A DNA stretch of 64,000 bases from Gemmatimonas sp. (GTDB taxonomy: Bacteria > Gemmatimonadota > Gemmatimonadetes > Gemmatimonadales > Gemmatimonadaceae): positions 136,283 through 200,282 of the forward strand of contig NZ_JANPLK010000040.1 of the NCBI RefSeq assembly GCF_031426495.1, given 5' to 3'. Below are positions 17,449-24,516 of this stretch, one piece after another. The notes under the pieces were generated by a model. It saw only the letters and a list, made by a program, of their open reading frames with translations. It did not search any database and was not told the DNA's origin. Numbering within the stretch: the first letter of the stretch is position 1; each line of letters begins with the position of its first letter. Both the position numbers and the translations under genes were made by a program.

Positions 17449-17859
17449 ATGCCACACGCTGACGCACCGTCCGATCGCCCGTGGACTCCGGTCGTGCTGC
17501 CCAACCTGCCGGCCCCTGCGGGAGCCTACTCTCCGGGCGTGCGCACCGCAAATATGGGGAGTCTGTTGTTCGTGTCCGGCCAGACGCCGCGGGACCAGGC
17601 CACCGGGGACATCGTCGAAGGCGACGTTGAAGCACAGACCCGCCTCACGCTGGCAAACATGGAGCGTATTCTGATCGCCGGCGGCGCCACGCTGGCCAAC
17701 GTGGTCAGCATCACGGTGTATCTGGCCGATGAGAACGATTGGGGCACGTTCGATCGCGTGTATCGCTCGGTGTTCTCGGCGCCGTACCCGGCCCGCGCCG
17801 TGGTCGGTGCATCGCTGCGCGGTATCCGCGTCGAGATCTCGGCGATCGCTGCCCTCTAG
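17449..17859 (+). CDS. ridA: RidA family enamine/imine deaminase
   Basis: A 136-residue YjgF/YER057c/UK114-family protein. RidA hydrolyses 2-aminoacrylate and related enamines released by PLP enzymes, protecting other PLP enzymes from attack. Family landmarks: PAPAGAYSPGV, LLFVSGQTP, LANVVSITVYLAD, and the conserved Arg in SAPYPARAVV, which binds the substrate carboxylate in RidA. The N-terminus is slightly longer than usual. It sits head-to-head with the DSD1-like enzyme with only 30 bases between start codons, so the two promoters must overlap each other or the coding regions. Confidence 0.9.
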   Translation: MPHADAPSDRPWTPVVLPNLPAPAGAYSPGVRTANMGSLLFVSGQTPRDQATGDIVEGDVEAQTRLTLANMERILIAGGATLANVVSITVYLADENDWGTFDRVYRSVFSAPYPARAVVGASLRGIRVEISAIAAL

Positions 17860-17868
17860 AACGTGGTG

Positions 17869-18174
17869 ATGCCGCCGCCGCGGATCGTGGTGTACGCGAT
17901 GAATCGGTCGTTCCGCGTGCAGTGTGTCGCGCTGCTGCGCGCGGCCGGGGCGGCGGTGCGTGTCGCCAGCAGGCAGGCGGAACTCGCCAAGGCCCTCGGC
18001 GAAGGGACGATCGCGGCGATCATCGTGGATGATGACCGCGACGCTGCCGTCGCGCGCGTGGTGACACGCGTGGTCGTGATGCAGCGAGCGCCCGGCGAAT
18101 CGATCGAAGAGATCGTCGCGCGGGCGCTCGGTCCTGCAGACACTCTGGCGGATCAGCCGAGGTCGAGCGAGTAG
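17869..18174 (+). CDS. Small receiver-like protein, degenerate
   Basis: About 101 residues from ATG 17869 (GTG codons at 17863 and 17866 are alternatives), starting 9 bases after ridA. The pattern IVVYAMNRSFRVQCVALLRAAGA, then IAAIIVDDDRD, then VVTRVVVMQRAPGESIEEIVARAL, resembles a response-regulator receiver fold, but the N-terminal acidic pair is absent and the region around the phospho-acceptor and Lys is shortened. It may be a pseudo-receiver. The last 22 bases overlap the convergent OmpR-type regulator. It could still be a non-gene, but the reading frame is protein-like and its position suggests an operon with ridA. Confidence 0.55.
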   Translation: MPPPRIVVYAMNRSFRVQCVALLRAAGAAVRVASRQAELAKALGEGTIAAIIVDDDRDAAVARVVTRVVVMQRAPGESIEEIVARALGPADTLADQPRSSE

Positions 18175-18824
18175 CCCTCGCCGCGCACGGTCCGGATGTC
18201 GACGACGCTGCCGGACTCGCGCAGTCGCTTGCGGAGCTGCGCGACGTGCACGTCGACCACGTTCGAACCGGGATCGAACTGCAGGTGCCACACATGCTCG
18301 AGCAGCATCGGACGCGTAACCGTTTCACCAGCCCGCATCGCCAGGAACTCGAGCAGCGAATACTGACGCGCCGTCAGACTGACCGGCTTGTTGTGGCACT
18401 GCACTTCATGTGACACGCGATTAAGCGTGAGATCGCCGGCACTGACGCGCTCCATCGAGCGTGCGCCCCCGCGCCGAATCGCTGCCCGTACGCGGGCGGC
18501 CAGTACTTCGTTGGGAAACGGCTTTTGCAGGTAGTCATCGGCGCCCGCATCGAGCGCCCGAACGACATCTGCGGTCGTATCATGCGCCGTGGCGACCACG
18601 ATGGGCGTGGTGCTTCCTTCGCGGCGAAGATCCTGCAGCACGGCGATCCCGTTGCGGTCGGGCAATTCGAGATCGAGGACGATCGCATCGTAGGCGGTCG
18701 AGAGCGCGAGTCGTCGTCCATCTTCGGCGACCGGAGCGATATCGACATCGTAACCATCGTCGATCAAGACCTGGCGCATCAGATCAGCGACGAGTCGATC
18801 GTCTTCGATGACCAGGATCCGCAT
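18153..18824 (-). CDS. OmpR/PhoB-family response regulator
   Basis: A 223-residue transcription factor from ATG 18824, where the canonical MRILVIEDD begins (ATG 18851 would add nine residues). Receiver: D8/D9, phospho-acceptor D51 in VLDLELP, K101 in LQKPF. A winged-helix DNA-binding domain follows from about 130 (LTARQYSLLEFLAMRAGETVTR, then VVDVHVAQLRKRLRE and the wing IRTVRGEGYSL). It should bind direct-repeat operators as a dimer when phosphorylated. No kinase gene adjoins it, so its partner is elsewhere. Confidence 0.92.
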   Translation of the reverse strand: MRILVIEDDRLVADLMRQVLIDDGYDVDIAPVAEDGRRLALSTAYDAIVLDLELPDRNGIAVLQDLRREGSTTPIVVATAHDTTADVVRALDAGADDYLQKPFPNEVLAARVRAAIRRGGARSMERVSAGDLTLNRVSHEVQCHNKPVSLTARQYSLLEFLAMRAGETVTRPMLLEHVWHLQFDPGSNVVDVHVAQLRKRLRESGSVVDIRTVRGEGYSLDLG

Positions 18825-19034
18825 TCGCGTGTCGGATTGAGTAGGAACCATGCGTCGGAGAGCCGTGGCGGGAGCGAACGTCGGTGGCCACGGGAGTCCG
18901 GGGAGGGCTGCCGCCACCGACGGCGAGGTGATCCCCTAACCGTTGTTCCGACATGTTAATGCGGTTTTGTCACAAATTTGGCAGGATGAATGGCAATTCA
19001 TGAAGTTGGTCCAGCCGTGTAACGGTGCCGCAGG

Positions 19035-19442
19035 TCAGCTGTCGCCCTTCAATCGTCGAATTGCGCGTCGATCTCGCTTTCCCGGCTTGCTGTCACCGAA
19101 GGCAAAGGCCGTCGGCATCTGTCGGAGCTGTTCCTGCGCCGCCTCGCGCTTCCGCTTCCCATCGGCCATTTCCTCGTAGAGCCGCTGGGCGATCTCGGCG
19201 GAGCCCCGGCGTTCAGCGACGTCCTTCACGCGAAGCTGCCAGGCGAGAGGGCCCTGCTGCACGCGGATCTCATCGCCCAGCTGCACCAACTTGGCCCGCT
19301 TCGCGCGGTCTCCGTTGACGTCAACTTTGCCGCCGTCGATCGCTTCCGCTGCGAGCGCTCGCGTCTTGAAGAAGCGTGCCGCCCAAAGCCACTTGTCGAG
19401 CCGAACTTTGCCCGGTGGCGACTGCTCGTCGTCGTCGCGCAT
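19035..19442 (-). CDS. hslR: S4-domain RNA-binding heat-shock protein Hsp15
   Basis: A 135-residue HslR-family protein. The S4 RNA-binding domain fills about residues 12-75 (VRLDKWLWAARFFKTRALA, then GKVDVNG) and a basic C-terminal tail follows (DGKRKREA, KRDRRAIRRLK). In E. coli Hsp15 rescues stalled 50S subunits carrying nascent chains. It is the promoter-distal gene of a leftward block of five genes (22985 down to 19035), separated by 3 bases from the acidic protein gene upstream. HslUV lies elsewhere in this window but there is no direct link. Confidence 0.92.
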   Translation of the reverse strand: MRDDDEQSPPGKVRLDKWLWAARFFKTRALAAEAIDGGKVDVNGDRAKRAKLVQLGDEIRVQQGPLAWQLRVKDVAERRGSAEIAQRLYEEMADGKRKREAAQEQLRQMPTAFAFGDSKPGKRDRRAIRRLKGDS

Positions 19443-19445
19443 CGA

Positions 19446-19940
19446 CTACTTCGACCCGTCGGCGCTGTCATCCTCTTCGTCGAAGACGATCACATCATCA
19501 TCGACGTCGTCGTCGAGATCATCGACGTCGTCGCCGTGGTCCAATGCGTCGTCCGCGATATCGGTGTCGTCGAGCTCCGCCGACGACGTACCATCGGCCT
19601 GTGCGGACTGCGCCTCCGCCGATCGCACCTCCCGGATTCGGGTGGCGGCACCGGCGTATACCGAGCGAACAGCCGGATTCGATTGCTGCTCACTCGCGCG
19701 CCGTTCGAGCAGCGGCACCAGGGCCATGGTCGCATCGAGCTCTGCGTCGGCGTCCCCGCTACTGGCCATCGCCATCAGCATCGCGACGACGTCGTCGCAG
19801 GCATCAGCCATACGGCTCGAGGTCATCGCATCGGGACCCGGCACGTTCGTGCCGCGCGCCATGAGCGCGACGCGCTCGCGCAGCACCGCGGCATCGGTCT
19901 GGAAGCGATTGACGAGATATTCTCTGGCAGTCGTTGTCAT
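19446..19940 (-). CDS. Uncharacterised protein with highly acidic C-terminal tail
   Basis: A 164-residue product starting at ATG 19940, which shares one base with the stop of the upstream EAL-HDOD gene (TGATG). Residues 1-110 are mostly helical (REYLVNRFQTDAAVLRERVALM, MADACDDVVAMLMAMAS, ATMALVPLLERRAS). The last ~45 residues are dominated by Asp and Glu (DDVDDLDDDVDDDVIVFDEED). I recognise no family. The tail could mimic nucleic acid or bind cations or a basic partner such as HslR next door; that is speculation from composition only. Confidence 0.7.
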   Translation of the reverse strand: MTTTAREYLVNRFQTDAAVLRERVALMARGTNVPGPDAMTSSRMADACDDVVAMLMAMASSGDADAELDATMALVPLLERRASEQQSNPAVRSVYAGAATRIREVRSAEAQSAQADGTSSAELDDTDIADDALDHGDDVDDLDDDVDDDVIVFDEEDDSADGSK

Positions 19941-21148
19941 CAGCTCAAGTCGTTGCGGGTAATGCCAAGTTCGTCGCGTGCGGTGCGCCACGACGCCAGC
20001 CACGCGTCCGCGACAACCGCCGGCGCAATTCCGATGCGACCGCAGCGTGACACGAAATCATCCCACCACCCCTGCTCGAGTGCGTCGATCACCTCGAGCA
20101 ATTGCCCGAGCGGCTGCTGGCGGTCGATCATCGTGTCACGCAGCGCGTTCGGCAGCGCCAAGCGCTCCGCCAGAATTGGCGCCGACGCGCCGAGTGCGAA
20201 TTCGAGCGTCGAGAGCAGGCCGGCAATCAGGCGCATGCGCGGATGTGGTGCGTTGTCGAGTGCGGAACCCACTCGCTCGCACGCACGCGCGCGACGCAGT
20301 GCGATGAATCCGAGTTCGGCATCTTGCGCGGCATCACCGATCAGTCGTGCGGCCACGGACACCAGGCGGTCCATGATGGCATCGCGACCGAGCATCGTGA
20401 TCGCGTGCGTGACCGAACGTGGCCCGCGCACGCCGAGCGAGGCCGAGCCCATGGCGCGCAACAGCGATGCCGCCAAGTGGGGATCATCATGCACGAAGGT
20501 GTCGAACGACGAATCGGTGGGACGGCCATCGGCAAATGCCGCGAGCATCGTGATCGCGCGGATCACGCTCTCTTCTGTGGTCCGGTCCACCGGTACACCG
20601 GCGCCACGCGCCAACAAGCGCCCGCTGTATAGTGGCACGCCCGTTTGCAGCACGCGGTGGCGCGTCAGGCGGTCGTCGACGCCGCGCACGAGCGGCCGGA
20701 GACCCGCGTCGAGCAGCACCCGCACGCGACTCTCGAGGGCACTGGGCGGCGTGTGCGCCGCATCGAGTACGATCGTACTCCCCACCAACGACGGAGGAAG
20801 CGGGTCACCGTCGGGAAATCCTTGGAGCGCGAAGTGAAAGCCGGCGCCAAGCAACCGATCGACCGCGCGCCGCGTCGCGGGGTCGTCGAGCGACTCCGTT
20901 GCCAGGAGCCACACGGCATCGGCCGAGGCGAAGCGGGTAATCGCACCTTCGCGCACGATCGTGGACGTGATCGGCACCACGAGACTCCGACCGGCGAGAC
21001 GCGTGAGCGCCCCCACCATGTCTACGAGTCGGCGGGCATCACCGTCTGGATCCGAACCACTGCGGCGCGGATCGGCCGGGCAGGTCGAAACCGCATACCC
21101 GATAACGCGGTCGCGACGATCACGAATCGGCATCAGCGAGGTCAGCAT
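19940..21148 (-). CDS. EAL-HDOD protein with degenerate EAL domain (YuxH-like)
   Basis: A 402-residue two-domain signalling protein. The N-terminal part (about 1-195) follows the EAL fold, but the opening motif that normally reads GYELL(Y/F)R is GYAVSTC, so the metal-binding Glu of EAL is gone. Later segments (TIVLDAAHTPP, LRPLVRGVDD, GVPLYSGRLLARG) keep only the outline; the last resembles the C-terminal QGYxFxxP end. The HDOD domain occupies about 200-385 (VIRAITMLAAFA, DPHLAASLLRAMGSAS). It probably does not hydrolyse c-di-GMP but may still bind it or proteins. It lies in a tight leftward operon between the CHAD-CYTH gene and the acidic protein. Confidence 0.83.
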   Translation of the reverse strand: MLTSLMPIRDRRDRVIGYAVSTCPADPRRSGSDPDGDARRLVDMVGALTRLAGRSLVVPITSTIVREGAITRFASADAVWLLATESLDDPATRRAVDRLLGAGFHFALQGFPDGDPLPPSLVGSTIVLDAAHTPPSALESRVRVLLDAGLRPLVRGVDDRLTRHRVLQTGVPLYSGRLLARGAGVPVDRTTEESVIRAITMLAAFADGRPTDSSFDTFVHDDPHLAASLLRAMGSASLGVRGPRSVTHAITMLGRDAIMDRLVSVAARLIGDAAQDAELGFIALRRARACERVGSALDNAPHPRMRLIAGLLSTLEFALGASAPILAERLALPNALRDTMIDRQQPLGQLLEVIDALEQGWWDDFVSRCGRIGIAPAVVADAWLASWRTARDELGITRNDLS

Positions 21149-21169
21149 ACGCGGCTCCGCTTCACGCGA

Positions 21170-22684
21170 TCAGCGCGGCGCGCGCTCGGCGCGCGCCAGC
21201 ACCGAGTTGAAGAATGCCGGCTCGCCGGTGACGTCGCGCTCCACATACGGCGCGAGCCATGCAGGGAGTGCCGGTTGGTCGTCAAGCCCCGAGAGCTCGA
21301 CTTCGGCGAGCACGAGATCGCGATCGAGAAAGACGTCGATCTCCCACGCATATGCCTCATCGCGCACGACGTGCCGCTGCTTACGTACGCGCGCCGCCGC
21401 GGTGAGCGGCCACATCGCCTCGAACAACTCGCGGCTCGTACCCTCGTCGATTTCGACACGGGCCTGTGCGGGACCGAGTTTCACATTCCGCCAGCACACG
21501 ACTGTTCCATCGGGATTGGTGGATCGACGCAATCGCTCGCGCAGCGCGGTCCCGGGCAGCCAGCCTTGCTCGATCAGTGTTGGCGATACGGCGGCGGCCA
21601 CCGGTGGTACGCGAGTCAGGAGATACTTGCGTTCGATCTCGAGCGGCACGCCGGCCTCGGTTGCCGGTGCGCTGTCACGCCGCAGCTCGACGACGGCCAA
21701 CTCGAGCGACTTCATCACGCTGTCGATCCGCGCGCACCAATCCAGCGTGAACGCTTCGTAGTGCGCGAGCGCAACCGCCCCCAAGGCGCGATGCAGCGCC
21801 GGGAGCTTGGCCTTGAGCGCCCGCTCCGCCAAGAGATCCGCGTCGCGCACGGCGCCGAGCAGGTCCTGCCCCCGCGTGGCGAGTTCGTACCAGGCGCCCA
21901 ACGCCGGACGCGATTTGGCGAAGGGTGCGAGCATGGCGCGCTGCCGCTTGAGCCGGATGCGTACCCGATGCATCGCGTCGCGCGAGGCCACGCTGGTCAC
22001 GCCCTCGAGATCACGCCGTAGTCGCACCGACGCCCGTTCAACGCGTGTGGCGAGATGGCGCGCGAACGGCGTGGGTGTCGCCGGCATGCCCACGCGATGC
22101 ATGAGCAGGTACGTGGACAGGCGAGCCACCAGACGGTCCACGATCGGATCGAGATGCTTCTCGAACGCGCGCGTGACGTTGGCGGACGAGCGTGACGCGC
22201 GTCGGTCGAGGATGGCACGCAGACGGATGGCTTCGTCGCGCGCGACGGCGGGCAGCTGTTCCATTTCCGCGTCGAGCCACGAGCGTTGTACGTCGGCATC
22301 GCGCACGGCATTGGTCGCTTGCCCCAGTGCCCGAAGTGCACGCAGTGTGCGTCCGTCGACCGCGCCATCAAGCGCAGTCTCATGCTCTCGCAGCACCGCA
22401 CGCAGCCGCCGTAGCGAGACGCGAGCGCGGTGCAACGTTTCGGCATCCGTCCCGAACGCGGTACCGGCCGTGGCCAGGGGAGCACCGGTCAACAGCGCCG
22501 CCTCGCCGGGCGGGAGCGCCTTGGGCGACCCGATGGCCGACGGCTGCCACCGCGCACGCGCCTCACAGAGCTGTTCGAGCCAGTGCAAGGCGACCACCCG
22601 CGCGCCTTCCTGCGCCGGCCGGCGAAGTACCTCCGGCAACAGGCGGCGCAGATCGGTCGCGGTCAGGAGAGCACCGTCAGCCAT
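21170..22684 (-). CDS. CHAD-CYTH domain protein (reversed domain order)
   Basis: About 504 residues from ATG 22684 (ATGs at 22693 and 22702 are alternatives), overlapping the upstream stop by 8 bases. The N-terminal two-thirds is a CHAD domain, a helical bundle rich in conserved His/Arg that binds polyphosphate (HRARVSLRRLRAVLREHE, and a second set MHRVRIRLKRQRAMLAPF). The C-terminal ~160 residues form a CYTH tunnel domain opening with LEIERKYLL, followed by RERLRR, VEIDEG and EVELSG acidic and basic strands typical of triphosphate-binding enzymes. Most fusions place CYTH first; here CHAD comes first. Likely substrates are polyphosphate or tripolyphosphate, with Mg2+. Confidence 0.88.
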   Translation of the reverse strand: MADGALLTATDLRRLLPEVLRRPAQEGARVVALHWLEQLCEARARWQPSAIGSPKALPPGEAALLTGAPLATAGTAFGTDAETLHRARVSLRRLRAVLREHETALDGAVDGRTLRALRALGQATNAVRDADVQRSWLDAEMEQLPAVARDEAIRLRAILDRRASRSSANVTRAFEKHLDPIVDRLVARLSTYLLMHRVGMPATPTPFARHLATRVERASVRLRRDLEGVTSVASRDAMHRVRIRLKRQRAMLAPFAKSRPALGAWYELATRGQDLLGAVRDADLLAERALKAKLPALHRALGAVALAHYEAFTLDWCARIDSVMKSLELAVVELRRDSAPATEAGVPLEIERKYLLTRVPPVAAAVSPTLIEQGWLPGTALRERLRRSTNPDGTVVCWRNVKLGPAQARVEIDEGTSRELFEAMWPLTAAARVRKQRHVVRDEAYAWEIDVFLDRDLVLAEVELSGLDDQPALPAWLAPYVERDVTGEPAFFNSVLARAERAPR

Positions 22685-22985
22685 CGTTGTCATCGTGATC
22701 ATCGTTCGCGTCGACGTGCACGTGGGCCGTGCCGTCGTCGTCGTAACTCACGGACACCAGCCACGGACGACAGCAGACCTGACAGTCTTCGACGTACTGC
22801 TGATGCGTCCCGGAGCCCGGGTCGAGTGTGATCTCGACCGGTTCGCCGCAGTACGGGCAGTGCACCTCCCCGACGAGATCGGCCACGCCGTCGCCGAGTG
22901 GAAACTCCTCGTCGTCGAGCGCGTCTTCGGCCTCATCGGGATCGCCGGCGTCATCCGGCAGGTCCCACTCTTCCCGATTACCCAT
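22677..22985 (-). CDS. CPxCG-motif cysteine-rich small zinc protein
   Basis: A 102-residue protein. The centre carries CPYCG and, about 25 residues later, CQVCC, the two knuckles of a predicted zinc ribbon of the CPXCG family. Both ends are very acidic (WDLPDDAGDPDEAEDALDDEE at the start, HVDANDDHDDNDG at the end). The family is usually ~60 residues, so the acidic extensions are extra. Function is unknown. As the first gene of the five-gene leftward block, it sets where the operon promoter should lie (22986-23049). Confidence 0.85.
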   Translation of the reverse strand: MGNREEWDLPDDAGDPDEAEDALDDEEFPLGDGVADLVGEVHCPYCGEPVEITLDPGSGTHQQYVEDCQVCCRPWLVSVSYDDDGTAHVHVDANDDHDDNDG

Positions 22986-23049
22986 GTTGGCACAGTGTAA
23001 GCATGCGCGTAATCAAACGTGGCTGCCGCCCCTGTCCACCTCTGGCGTG

Positions 23050-24516
23050 TTAGTTCTGCTTCAACAGCAGCGTCCGGTCGCCGGTGGCTACCGCAAGGGC
23101 AGCACGGGCGCCCGCCACCTTGGCCTCCACCGCCGCGAGCTTCACGGCCTCGTCGAGCACCAAGCGCTCGCGCAGGTTCAGAATGAGGAGCGTGCCCTCG
23201 CCATTCTCGTAGCGCACCTGCTCGGCATCGCGCAGTAACCTCGCGTTCCGTACGTTCGCCACCTGTCGCTGTCGAAGGCGCTCGAGATTGAAGATGTCGA
23301 AGATCGCGGCGCGTGCGTCGAACTCGACCTCGCGTCGCAGCCGGTCCCGCTCGAGTCGCTGAAATTCAAGGCGCTGGCCCGACGCCGCAAAGCGTCCGGT
23401 TTCCTTCAGGAAGAGCAAGGGCGACTTGATGCTGAGTCCGGCCTTGTAGTTGTTGTCGAGCCGCTCACCGTCAAAAAACGACTGCTCGCTGTCGCTCGCC
23501 CCAAGTCCGGCCAGTTTCGCTTCGGCCAGTGGCAGGAGCGCCTGTGTCGTGAACAGTCGCTGGGCCTCCGCCTGCTTGATACGCGCCTGTACCTTGAGCA
23601 GATCCGGATTTCGGCGCGTCGCGACGTCGAGCAGCTCCACCAGTCGCGTGGAGTCGATCCCCACTCGTTCGATGCCGAGCAGCACGGGCTTCGCATCCGC
23701 GGGCAGTGGGACCGGGCGGCCCACGTCATCCCAGAGATACGCCGTGACGTCGAGCGACGAGAGGTAGAAAGACGCCTCCGCCTCGAAGCGGGTGACTTCG
23801 CGGCGCTGCAATTCCAGCAGCGCTTCGATGGTGTCGATCGGCGCGGTCTCCCCGTTCGCCACACGCCGCCGGACCGCCTGCAACCGGAACTCCGCCAACG
23901 CCTCGCCTTCCTGCGCGATCATGCGACGGCGCCAGCTTTCGTACCACACGCCGTAATCCTTGGCGGCCGAGAAGAGCAGCTTGTTCACGATCGCCGTACG
24001 ATCGGCGTCGCCGGCATCCCGCGCCGCGCGCGCCTGCTGCAGTGCGTTCCGACGTTCGTCGGTCAGGATGCGCTGGCCAAGCGGAATGGAGATGCCCGCT
24101 TCGAGCGTGCCGTTGGCGGCGGTGCGTCGGTCTGGGTTGAAATACCGGCCCATCGTCCGATCGAACGCAATGGTCACGTCCGCGCCGATCGGCAACGGAA
24201 TCTTCAGTTGCGCGTCGAAGTAGTTGTAGTACTCCGTGCCGCCGAACTTCTTCTGATCCCACGAGGCGGTCACGGTGGGGTCGAAGGCGCCCCACGCGGT
24301 CCGGAGCTCCGAGCGCGCCTGCTCGGCGACCAGACGTGCCTGCGTCGCTACGGGATGGTTGGCGAGAATGGCGTCCACGAACGCCGGAAACGTGAATGGC
24401 GTACCGAGCGTGTCGAGCGCGCCCGGTGCCGCTTGTGCCGAGATCGAGCGCGAGATCGATACCGTGCAGCAAAGACCGATTGTCGCGGCGAGCATCGTGC
24501 GCAGGAAACGCGTCAC
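23050..24516 (-). CDS. TolC-family outer-membrane efflux/secretion protein
   Basis: 488 residues from GTG 24516, which overlaps the HlyD stop as GTGA. A signal peptide covers about 1-27 (ending ISAQA). The rest shows the TolC repeat: long amphipathic helices rich in Ala, Arg, Glu and Leu (ARLVAEQARSELRTAWGAF, RQRQVANVRNARLLRDAEQVRYENGEG; the latter with the family motif near the end) broken by short beta segments (FDPTVTASWDQKKFG, YFDAQLKIPLPIG). It forms the outer-membrane channel-tunnel, presumably as a trimer, for the cassette made with the HlyD protein and the ABC protein upstream. Confidence 0.9.
   Translation of the reverse strand: MTRFLRTMLAATIGLCCTVSISRSISAQAAPGALDTLGTPFTFPAFVDAILANHPVATQARLVAEQARSELRTAWGAFDPTVTASWDQKKFGGTEYYNYFDAQLKIPLPIGADVTIAFDRTMGRYFNPDRRTAANGTLEAGISIPLGQRILTDERRNALQQARAARDAGDADRTAIVNKLLFSAAKDYGVWYESWRRRMIAQEGEALAEFRLQAVRRRVANGETAPIDTIEALLELQRREVTRFEAEASFYLSSLDVTAYLWDDVGRPVPLPADAKPVLLGIERVGIDSTRLVELLDVATRRNPDLLKVQARIKQAEAQRLFTTQALLPLAEAKLAGLGASDSEQSFFDGERLDNNYKAGLSIKSPLLFLKETGRFAASGQRLEFQRLERDRLRREVEFDARAAIFDIFNLERLRQRQVANVRNARLLRDAEQVRYENGEGTLLILNLRERLVLDEAVKLAAVEAKVAGARAALAVATGDRTLLLKQN

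Noticed and set aside
17419..18291. Long upstream extension of the PLP-enzyme frame (minus strand, to 18291)
   Set aside because: The extra 291 residues are Arg/His-rich, antisense to ridA and the receiver-like gene, and unlike the enzyme family; a good ATG with ribosome-binding site exists at 17418.
7103..19034. Shared 14-mer cgtgtaacggtgcc at about 7104 and 19017
   Set aside because: Flanks are unrelated and one copy is part of a terminator hairpin; chance or a very short repeat.
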